A stretch of 34,755 bases of DNA from Bacteroidota bacterium (GTDB lineage Bacteria > Bacteroidota > Bacteroidia > Bacteroidales > JAIFNC01): positions 1 through 34,755 of the forward strand of contig JAIFNC010000284.1 in assembly GCA_020047935.1 (NCBI GenBank), given 5' to 3'. Shown here piece after piece: positions 24,861 through 31,909 of this stretch. The notes under the pieces were generated by a model. The model made no database searches, was not told where the DNA came from, and saw only the letters and a program-made list of their open reading frames with translations. Position numbers and translations under genes: made by a program. How positions within the stretch are numbered: position 1 is the first letter of the stretch; the number at the start of each line of letters is the position of its first letter.

Positions 24861-27800
24861 ATGCAATATAATAAAAGTTATTTATTTATAGCTATTAGTA
24901 TTTTAATGTTTACGAACAATATTTTTTCTCAAAATATTGTTTTCTCTAAACTTTCAATTGACGATGGCTTATCGCACAGTGTAGTATATAATGTTTGTCA
25001 GGATAACAATGGTTTTTTGTGGTTTAGCACGCAAGACGGAGGGTTGAACAGGTACGATGGTTATAGGTTTAACTCGTTTTTTACCAATCGGCGCGATTCA
25101 GGCTCTATTTCGAGCAACAATTTAAATAAATTGGTATTAGATGCCGATGGCAATTTATGGATAGGTACTTGGGGCGGAGGTGTTAATAGGTATAACTCGC
25201 GAACCGACCTTTTTACTAATTTCAAAAACGATCCGCTTAACTCCAATAGTTTGTCGGGCGATAAAATTCAAGCATTGGCTTTGGATGCCGCCGGAATAAT
25301 TTGGATAGGAACCGCCGGTACCGGTTTAAACAGCTTAGACCCCAAAACAAAAAAAGTTGTTAGGTATTTAAATAATCCGAATGACAATACCAGTATTGTA
25401 AACGATAGAATTTGGTCTATTTTGCCCGATGATAAAAATGGTGTATGGGTAGGGACTGAGCAAGGGTTGAATTATTTGGAAAAAAACAAGTCGAACTTTA
25501 AACAAATAACTTTTGAAATAGGAATCAATGAAGTTGGATTTCAAATTAGAAGTTTAGCTTACGATGCATCAGGTAATTTGTGGGTAGGTACTTCAAAAGG
25601 TATTGTAATTATAGATAAAGCCGGCAAACATTCGGTCTTATATCCTTATCCTGCTGATATTAGCGATAATCAGAAAAATAACATAAACGTTGTTTATAAA
25701 GATGCATTAAACAATATGTGGGTAGGAACCCAGTCGGGCGGACTTTCGCTGTACAATACGAAAACCAAAACCTTTAGCAATTATTTGAATGATTTAAACG
25801 ACCCTAATTCAATAAGTTTTAACGATGTACGCGATATAATACAAGATAAATCCGGAATTTATTGGGTTGGTACACGCGGAGGTGGGGTAAATAAGTTCGA
25901 TTTACGACCAAAAAAATTCAGCGCCATATATCCGAGCAAAGAAAAAGGGCTTTCGGGCAACCGAGTTAGAGCAATTCTGGCAACTCCCGAAGGCGATTTG
26001 TGGCTGGGAACCGATTTTAGCGGGTTGAATCGATACAATAAAAAAACCGGTGAATACACCTATTATAACGTGTCGCAGAGCAGGGGCTTTAAACTTAGCA
26101 GTAATCGCATCCGTTCGTTAGCGCGCGACCACGAAGGCAAAATTTGGGTAGGAACAGACGAAGGCGGATTGAATGTTATTGATTTGAAAAAAAATGAAGT
26201 ACTGGTTTATCAGCAAGAAAATACCCGATTAGCATCGAATGAAGTTTCTTGTTTATATTTCGATTCCAAGCACCGAATGTGGGCAGGAACAAAAAACGGC
26301 ATTTCGCTTTTTGACCTAAACAATAGAAAAATAAGAACTTATAAGCATTCGCCCTCAAATATGGGCAGTTTAAGCGATAACAGAGTACTTAGCATAATTG
26401 AAGATAAACAAGGGTTTATTTGGGTAGGTACCGATAATGGCTTGAACAGATACGATTCGGAATATGGTTTATTTGTTAAATATTATCAGCAAATTGATAA
26501 CGAACATTCGATATTAGATAACGATATTTATTCAATGACTATTGATAATTTAGGCCAATTATGGATAGGAACAGCGGGCGGATTAAATTTATATAATCCT
26601 AAAAAAGACCATTTTACGAACTTTGTAAATAACGAAATTTCATTTGGTGGCATAGTATATGGCTTGTTGCCCGACAATAATAACAATTTATGGCTTGGTA
26701 CCCTAAACGGATTGGCGCGTTTTTCAATTGATAATCATACGTTTAGAATGTTCGATGTGTCGGATGGTTTGCAGAGCCGCGAATTTTTGCAAGGTTCTTA
26801 TGCAAAAGACAGCATCGGATATTTGTATTTTGGTGGCATCCGCGGATTCAACTCTTTCCATCCCGACAGCATTTTTGAAAGCATGTTTAAACCCCAAGTT
26901 ATGATTACCGAATTTAAGGTGCTCAACAAATTGGTTCGTCCGGGCGTTACGTCTGTTATAACAGATGGTTTACCTTATGTAAAAGATATTTACTTAAGCT
27001 ACGAAGATAAAATCTTTTCGTTCGAATTTGCTGCTTTAGACTATACTTCTTCAGAAAAAAACAAGTACGCCTATATAATGGAAGGTTACGACAAAGAATG
27101 GACCCAGGCAGGAACCCGACGTTTTGTCATGTACTCCTCGTTGCCTTCCGGTACTTATACTTTTAAAGTGAAGGCAACAAATTCCGATGGTATTTGGAAC
27201 GAAACTCCGATTGAAATCAACATTCATGTTAAACCCCCGTTTTGGCAAACATGGTGGTTTTATTTGTTTGTTTTCGTTTTTATTGTAGGCAGTTTTTTCC
27301 TTTATTTGAATATTAAAATAAGAACACTTACCGAACAGAGGCGCCAGCTCGAAATTGCTGTGGCGAACAGAACTAAAGAAATACGCCGAGCAAAAGAGCA
27401 AATTGAAATTCAGCATGAATTGGTTACTGCACAAAACATTAAAATAAAAGACAGCATTCATTATGCAAAACGTATACAAAATGCAATGCTGCCTACAACC
27501 GAAGCATTCGAAAAAAACTTCGCCGATTATTTTATTCTTAATAAACCACGCGACATTGTAAGTGGCGATTATTATTGGATAAAAGAAATGGATGGCAGAG
27601 TTTATTTTGCCGTTGCCGATTGCACCGGACATGGAGTGCCGGGAGCTTTCTTAAGTTTGTTGGGCATGGCTTTTATGAATGAAATTATTAATAACCGCAA
27701 AATTCGAAATGCTGCCGAAATGCTTAATATTCTGCGCGATAATATTAAAAATGCACTGCATCAGAGTGGTAAGTCAGGCGAATCGTCCGATGGAATGGAT

Positions 27801-28196
27801 GTAGCGGTATGTATTATTGATATTGAAATGAATACCTTGAATTTTGCAGGTGCCTATAATCCGGTATATATATTCCGTAACAATGAACTTATTTCGTTAG
27901 TAGCTGACAAAATGCCAATCGGAATTTATTATAAAAGTGAAAGACCATTTACAGCAAGAGAAATTGAACTGAAAGAAGATGATACAATTTACATATTTTC
28001 AGACGGATACGCTGACCAATTTAGCGAAACTACCGGACGAAAAATGCTTAGAAGCGGATTTAAAAATTTGCTCCAAAGTGTACATAAACTGCCAATGAAA
28101 GAACAAAAAGAAAATTTGGAACGTGTTTTGTTAGAATGGCAAGGTAGCTTGCACCAAATTGATGACATATTAGTTATCGGTTTAAGGTATTTTTAA
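24861..28196 (+). CDS. Periplasmic propeller sensor fused to a SpoIIE/PP2C phosphatase
   Basis: 1111-residue transmembrane receptor. A signal peptide (to about residue 23) precedes about 14 regulator-propeller repeats of the type GNLWIGTWGGGVNRY (30-700), folding into two seven-blade propellers, then a Y_Y_Y beta-sandwich (about 707-790), one membrane segment (about 795-817), a coiled coil (820-870) and a PP2C-type SpoIIE domain (about 885-1111). Metal-binding acids are in VSGDYYW (Asp903), VADCTGHGVPGAF (Asp920), FSDGYADQF (Asp1048) and DDILVIG (Asp1101-1102). The outer half resembles that of hybrid two-component systems which sense glycans in Bacteroidota, but the output is a Ser/Thr phosphatase. 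The SiaC-type gene begins 25 bases after its stop, so this should be the SiaA-like phosphatase acting on it. Confidence 0.93.
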   Translation: MQYNKSYLFIAISILMFTNNIFSQNIVFSKLSIDDGLSHSVVYNVCQDNNGFLWFSTQDGGLNRYDGYRFNSFFTNRRDSGSISSNNLNKLVLDADGNLWIGTWGGGVNRYNSRTDLFTNFKNDPLNSNSLSGDKIQALALDAAGIIWIGTAGTGLNSLDPKTKKVVRYLNNPNDNTSIVNDRIWSILPDDKNGVWVGTEQGLNYLEKNKSNFKQITFEIGINEVGFQIRSLAYDASGNLWVGTSKGIVIIDKAGKHSVLYPYPADISDNQKNNINVVYKDALNNMWVGTQSGGLSLYNTKTKTFSNYLNDLNDPNSISFNDVRDIIQDKSGIYWVGTRGGGVNKFDLRPKKFSAIYPSKEKGLSGNRVRAILATPEGDLWLGTDFSGLNRYNKKTGEYTYYNVSQSRGFKLSSNRIRSLARDHEGKIWVGTDEGGLNVIDLKKNEVLVYQQENTRLASNEVSCLYFDSKHRMWAGTKNGISLFDLNNRKIRTYKHSPSNMGSLSDNRVLSIIEDKQGFIWVGTDNGLNRYDSEYGLFVKYYQQIDNEHSILDNDIYSMTIDNLGQLWIGTAGGLNLYNPKKDHFTNFVNNEISFGGIVYGLLPDNNNNLWLGTLNGLARFSIDNHTFRMFDVSDGLQSREFLQGSYAKDSIGYLYFGGIRGFNSFHPDSIFESMFKPQVMITEFKVLNKLVRPGVTSVITDGLPYVKDIYLSYEDKIFSFEFAALDYTSSEKNKYAYIMEGYDKEWTQAGTRRFVMYSSLPSGTYTFKVKATNSDGIWNETPIEINIHVKPPFWQTWWFYLFVFVFIVGSFFLYLNIKIRTLTEQRRQLEIAVANRTKEIRRAKEQIEIQHELVTAQNIKIKDSIHYAKRIQNAMLPTTEAFEKNFADYFILNKPRDIVSGDYYWIKEMDGRVYFAVADCTGHGVPGAFLSLLGMAFMNEIINNRKIRNAAEMLNILRDNIKNALHQSGKSGESSDGMDVAVCIIDIEMNTLNFAGAYNPVYIFRNNELISLVADKMPIGIYYKSERPFTAREIELKEDDTIYIFSDGYADQFSETTGRKMLRSGFKNLLQSVHKLPMKEQKENLERVLLEWQGSLHQIDDILVIGLRYF

Positions 28197-28221
28197 AATT
28201 TAATATTCGATTAATTTATTT

Positions 28222-28608
28222 ATGGAAACTATTAAAATAGCCGGAAATAGAGTGCTTCCCGATATTTATTTCGATGCGGTCAAGAATTCATTTCTGGTGG
28301 CCGGACGCTCATGCCCCGAAGATGTATCGAAATTTTACATGCCTCTAATTGAATGGTTGGAGGAATACGGAAAAAATCCGAACCCTAAAACCGTATTTGA
28401 TTTCAAACTTACTTACTACAATACGGCTTCGGCTAAAATGCTGCTTTCGCTTATGCAAAAAATAGAAGAAATGCATACCGAGGGTAAAGATGTTTTGATT
28501 CGTTGGTATTTTCCGGACGATGATGAAGATTTGGAAGAAGCCGGTGAAGATTTTAAGGATATTTTGGAAGTTCCTTTCGAACTTATAAGCTACGAATACG
28601 AAGATTAA
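28222..28608 (+). CDS. SiaC family regulatory phosphoprotein (DUF1987), second copy
   Basis: 128 residues, paralogous to the protein encoded at 9128-9517. Shared hallmarks are VLPDIYFD near the start, AGRSCPEDVSKFYMPLIEWL (27-46), the strand LTYYNTASAK (63-72) with Thr68 at the same position as SiaC's phosphorylated residue, and a C-terminal acidic stretch DDDEDLEEAGEDFKDILEVPFE. Cytosolic. The gene follows the propeller-phosphatase gene by 25 bases, so the pair is cotranscribed and the phosphatase probably dephosphorylates this protein. Its kinase may be the SiaB-type enzyme at 9.5 kb, since none is encoded beside it. The downstream partner is unknown. Confidence 0.9.
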   Translation: METIKIAGNRVLPDIYFDAVKNSFLVAGRSCPEDVSKFYMPLIEWLEEYGKNPNPKTVFDFKLTYYNTASAKMLLSLMQKIEEMHTEGKDVLIRWYFPDDDEDLEEAGEDFKDILEVPFELISYEYED

Positions 28609-28657
28609 ACCCGAGATTTTAAAAACTAAAATATTTTAAAAAAAGTACTGAAAATAT

Positions 28658-28688
28658 TTTGTAATTAAAATTAAATTCCGTACTTTTG
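28658..28688 (+). promoter_or_regulatory. Promoter of the tRNA-Lys gene
   Basis: TTTG at 28658-28661 and TACTTTTG at 28681-28688 are separated by 19 bases, a full match to the Bacteroidota TTTG-N19-21-TAnnTTTG promoter. It ends 13 bases before the mature tRNA. Confidence 0.78.
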
Positions 28689-28701
28689 CACTCCGAAAAA
28701 C

Positions 28702-28774
28702 GATACGTTAGCTCAGTCGGTAGAGCATTTGCCTTTTAAGCAAGGGGTCCCGAGTTCGAATCTCGGACGTGTCA
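28702..28774 (+). tRNA. tRNA-Lys (anticodon UUU)
   Basis: A 73-base cloverleaf: acceptor GATACGT pairs with ACGTGTC (one G-U), D stem GCTC/GAGC, anticodon stem TTTGC/GCAAG around the loop CTTTTAA (anticodon TTT at 28735-28737), 5-base variable loop, and T arm CCGAG-TTCGAAT-CTCGG. The discriminator base is A. CCA is not encoded, as is common in this phylum. It has its own promoter and terminator. Confidence 0.95.
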
Positions 28775-28775
28775 C

Positions 28776-28806
28776 AAAAAAGCGAACTTCACGGTTCGCT
28801 TTTTTT
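28776..28806 (+). terminator. Rho-independent terminator of tRNA-Lys
   Basis: AAAAAAGCGAAC (28776-28787) pairs with GTTCGCTTTTTT (28794-28805) around a 6-base loop, followed by a further T and GTTT. It starts two bases after the tRNA. Confidence 0.88.
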
Positions 28807-28945
28807 GTTTCTATTGCCACCAAAATGTGCAAATCAAATTTATTGCTTTTTGAATGCTTAAATGGAAAAATTGCCGTTTACTATTTTACTGAAAAAGGAT
28901 TTCTATTGAAGAAAAATCTGTTTTTTAATCAATAAAAAGAATAGT

Positions 28946-31180
28946 ATGAAAACACGATTAGCAATTTTAGCATTTTCTCTCTTTTTTTCCGGTCTTGCAA
29001 CAATTTTTGCGCAAGAAAGGGTGTACTTATATTTCAGAATTGAAAATGAAAAGCGAATTCCGCTTTCGGGCATAAAAATAAGTGTAACTGAAGACCCCGG
29101 AGGAAAAGAAAGTTACGCTTTTTCCAACAGTTCGGGTATGGCTGAGTTTTTTGTGCCACGAGGCAAACTCTATAAAGTTACCGCCAATAATATTGAGCAA
29201 ACATCGGTTCAAGCACCCGATGAAGGATTAAGTTACGTAAACAGAACCATTGTGCTGCCGGGTATGTTGGCCGATGTAACCATGTTGCCCGATACCATCG
29301 TACAAAAGCTGCCGTATAATGCAAAAAAAACGACAACCGAAGTGCTTTGCAAGTTTAATTTGGTAACCTTAAACAATGTTCGGTTGCCCAATGTTTCCAT
29401 GAGCTTGTATTCGGTGCGAAACCGAAAAGTGTATAAAGCTTTTTCCGACGACCAAGGCATTGTACGACTGCTTGTTGAGCCCGGTGATTATAGCGTTAGC
29501 GTTGAACAATTACGCGACTACATGAATTATACCGTGCAATTTACCGAAGAAATGGGTTTTACCAAAATTTTACGTTTCGAACTGACAAATGTTAAAGAAA
29601 CCATGAATAACGATACCATTACGCAGCAATTGCCCGAATATCCTAAGCCATCGTCGGCAAGGGTTATGCTCGGAATTACGGTTCGCGACCGACAAGAGCG
29701 TTTGCTGCCCAACGAAAACGTGTTTTTGAATGTTATTGAAACCGGCAAAGTTTACAAATCGGTTACCGACCGGTACGGGAAAGTGAACTTTTTGCTGCCC
29801 AAAGGGTTCCGATATCAATTGAATTTAACTTACGAACGCGATTTGTATGTGTATGATTGGCCGCGTATACAAAGTATGCATACCACCCGTTCGGATGTTG
29901 CCTATATGGGTACCGAAAATATTCGAACTTTTTACACCACTACAAAACGCGATAGCAAAGGCTTTTTGACCGAATTTATGCAAGTGCCCATAAAACCTGC
30001 CAAAAATAATTCGAAAAAGGTAACTAAAAGTTATGGTTACGACCTTGAGTTTAGCTCGCAGTCGCCGGTTTGCACGCCGTTGGTTACCGAAACCAATATA
30101 TTTAGCGGCGGCGGGTTTTATTCCAGCGAATTTTATTGTTTCGATAAAGCCGGCGCATTTAAGTGGGCTGTAAACTTGGGCGAAAACGGCCCGTCGGCTG
30201 CTATGTTCGAAGGGGGCATTGTGTTGGTTATTTCGCAATCGTGCACCCTATACGCAATTGATGCCGAAACCGGAGTTTTGGCTTGGTCTAAATGGTTGGG
30301 GCCTAATATTTACCATTCGCCCAGTGTTGCCAACGGTAAAGTGTATGTAGTTTACCCCAACGACCTGAGGTCGCATAATACACGCAGTCCGAACGCTTAT
30401 GTAGCGGCTTGTTTCGACCTTAAAACCGGCAATGTGGTGTGGCAAAACAGTATAGATTCCGAAGTATTGGCGGCACCGGTAATTGCTAAAAATGGGGTGT
30501 TTTATACGACTCATTCCGGCATGTTGTACCATTTTAATGCAACCGATGGCACACTAATAACAAGTGCAAATGCCAAAGCAATTTGTCCGCCAACCATAAA
30601 TGGAAATAGTTTGTACGTTTCGATACGCGGCATAACCAACGAAAGCCGACTAATTGCCCGATACGATATCAAGGATTTTAGCAAAGCACCGTTTATTTAT
30701 TCGAATTTCAAAGGAAAGGCCTATTTTGGGGCTTCTACCGATATGGGAGCACATCAGTTAATGAGTGCCAACGACGCTTCGATTTTAAACATTAGTAACC
30801 AAAATGTAACTGTAATAGGAGGCAGGCTGGTGTGTTTTGATGCTACTACCGGTGCCGAAAAATGGGCGCATAAGTTTGAAACTGAAACCGGCGAAGGTAT
30901 TGCTTTGGCTTCCGCTGCCATGCCTGCCTATGCCGGCGGACACATAATTACTGCCGGACGATTAGGCAAAGTGCTAATTCATAATGTTGCCACCGGGAAA
31001 TTAATTAAAGAATTTATTACCAATCAGGCACTCAACTTTCAGCCGGTGGTAAACGATGGTAAAATTTACGTTTCAGGCGCCGATGGCAGACTGGTTTGCA
31101 TAAATACTTTCGATAAAAAACTTACCGGCTGGTCCGGTATGGGGGGCAATAATGGCAGGAATGCAGCTATTGAAAATTAA
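28946..31180 (+). CDS. Secreted protein with three regulatory beta-domains and a PQQ-like beta-propeller
   Basis: 744 residues with a signal peptide (MKTRLAILAFSLFFSGLATIFAQ). Three carboxypeptidase-regulatory-like beta-sandwich repeats follow at about 25-85, 131-190 and 238-300, each with an YKAFSDDQGIVRLLVEPGDY kind of pattern. Residues about 375-744 form a PQQ-like propeller of seven or eight blades (GAFKWAVNLGENGPS, LYAIDAETGVLAWSKWLG, CFDLKTGNVVWQNSIDSE). The conserved residues of PQQ dehydrogenases are not visible, so this is probably a non-enzymatic binding or scaffolding propeller as in BamB-like proteins. No lipobox or type IX sorting domain is seen. It follows the tRNA terminator and appears monocistronic; a possible terminator lies at 31205-31277. 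Confidence 0.82.
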   Translation: MKTRLAILAFSLFFSGLATIFAQERVYLYFRIENEKRIPLSGIKISVTEDPGGKESYAFSNSSGMAEFFVPRGKLYKVTANNIEQTSVQAPDEGLSYVNRTIVLPGMLADVTMLPDTIVQKLPYNAKKTTTEVLCKFNLVTLNNVRLPNVSMSLYSVRNRKVYKAFSDDQGIVRLLVEPGDYSVSVEQLRDYMNYTVQFTEEMGFTKILRFELTNVKETMNNDTITQQLPEYPKPSSARVMLGITVRDRQERLLPNENVFLNVIETGKVYKSVTDRYGKVNFLLPKGFRYQLNLTYERDLYVYDWPRIQSMHTTRSDVAYMGTENIRTFYTTTKRDSKGFLTEFMQVPIKPAKNNSKKVTKSYGYDLEFSSQSPVCTPLVTETNIFSGGGFYSSEFYCFDKAGAFKWAVNLGENGPSAAMFEGGIVLVISQSCTLYAIDAETGVLAWSKWLGPNIYHSPSVANGKVYVVYPNDLRSHNTRSPNAYVAACFDLKTGNVVWQNSIDSEVLAAPVIAKNGVFYTTHSGMLYHFNATDGTLITSANAKAICPPTINGNSLYVSIRGITNESRLIARYDIKDFSKAPFIYSNFKGKAYFGASTDMGAHQLMSANDASILNISNQNVTVIGGRLVCFDATTGAEKWAHKFETETGEGIALASAAMPAYAGGHIITAGRLGKVLIHNVATGKLIKEFITNQALNFQPVVNDGKIYVSGADGRLVCINTFDKKLTGWSGMGGNNGRNAAIEN

Positions 31181-31204
31181 ACGTAAGTATAATATTTAAT
31201 AATT

Positions 31205-31277
31205 GAAGTTTTGCTGTAAAAAGTTAAATTTAGCTTTACTAAAATAACCGTATTTGCAGCAAAATTTCTTTTTTATT
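31205..31277 (+). terminator. Possible terminator of the PQQ-like propeller gene
   Basis: GAAGTTTTGCTG (31205-31216) and CAGCAAAATTTC (31257-31268) pair with one mismatch; the T-rich TTTTTTATTGTT follows. The loop is long at about 40 bases, so confidence is moderate. Confidence 0.45.
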
Positions 31278-31447
31278 GTTCAATTTGTATTTGTTTTAAC
31301 TTAAATAATTACTTTCAATAAGTTATGTATATATTTAAAATACAATAAGTTGTGAATTTAGTTTATTAAAATAAAGAAAAAGACTTTCATGTCTTTATTT
31401 AATTGTAATTCAAAGTTGCTAATAGGAATGTTATAATTTAAAATAAG

Positions 31448-31476
31448 TTGAAAGTTCGGTTATTTTTGTAAATTTG
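31448..31476 (+). promoter_or_regulatory. Orphan promoter-like sequence in the gene-poor region
   Basis: TTG at 31448-31450, 18 bases, then TAAATTTG at 31469-31476, preceded by an overlapping TATTTTTG at 31461-31468. This fits the Bacteroidota promoter pattern, yet no gene follows on this strand. In such AT-rich DNA a chance match is quite possible. Confidence 0.3.
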
Positions 31477-31818
31477 ATTCTTTACTTGATATGAAGTACT
31501 TTAAATAGTTGAAAAACAATATATTGTAGCTTTGTGTTGGTGTTATATTACAAACTGTATAATATTTTTAATTGATTATATATTAGTAAGTTAATAGATT
31601 TTGAGTCCAATAAGAGGACTGTAGTATATTTTATGTAAATTAGGGTACATCAAACGGTGTAAATCTTTGATTTAAAATGCGTTTTGTATTGAAAAGAAAT
31701 GCAATGCATGCTTTGCAATATATCGAAGAAATGTGTGCATCCTTAAATTCACTCTTTCTTTTTAAAGCCTTATTCAACCAATTAATGGTATAAATCATAC
31801 TAATTCAGTTATTACCAT

Positions 31819-31870
31819 ATAGGCACCAAGTAAACGTAATTTTTCAATTATTTGTTTACTAAGTGCCTAT
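31819..31870. repeat. Inverted repeat between the gene-poor region and the DUF3352-like gene
   Basis: ATAGGCAC-CA-AGTAAAC (31819-31835) pairs with GTTTACT-AA-GTGCCTAT (31854-31870): 15 paired bases around a 2-base mismatch with an 18-base loop. It lies 39 bases beyond the stop of the minus-strand gene at 31910 and probably protects or ends that transcript, although a uridine run is lacking. Confidence 0.55.
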
Positions 31871-31909
31871 GTGTTATTTTATAAATGAAAACAGAAGTGC
31901 TTTCTCAAA

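Larger units (their letters stand above)
31181..31909. other. 729-base AT-rich intergenic region
   Basis: No convincing gene was found here. It contains a hairpin at 31205-31268, two or three TAnnTTTG octamers (31461-31468, 31469-31476, 31527-31534), a small stem AGTCC/GGACT near 31606-31620, a near-palindrome TGCAATGCATGCTTTGCA near 31700, a 38-codon frame at 31677-31793 and the inverted repeat at 31819-31870. A small RNA is possible but not shown. Confidence 0.5.

Noticed and set aside
27051-27632. 193-codon minus-strand frame
   Set aside because: It lies wholly opposite the membrane, coiled-coil and phosphatase parts of the propeller sensor, and shows no family motif.
28729-28935. 68-codon plus-strand frame beginning inside the tRNA gene
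   Set aside because: It starts within tRNA-Lys and runs through its terminator; the N-terminal residues are merely translated tRNA sequence.
29825-30238. 137-codon minus-strand frame opposite the PQQ-like propeller gene
   Set aside because: Shadow of a well-supported gene; no motif, no promoter or start signal.
31677-31793. 38-codon plus-strand frame (starts MRFVLKRNAMHALQYIEEMC)
   Set aside because: Looks vaguely protein-like, but is short, without recognisable motif or start signal, and overlaps a near-palindrome; kept only as a note for the gene-poor region.
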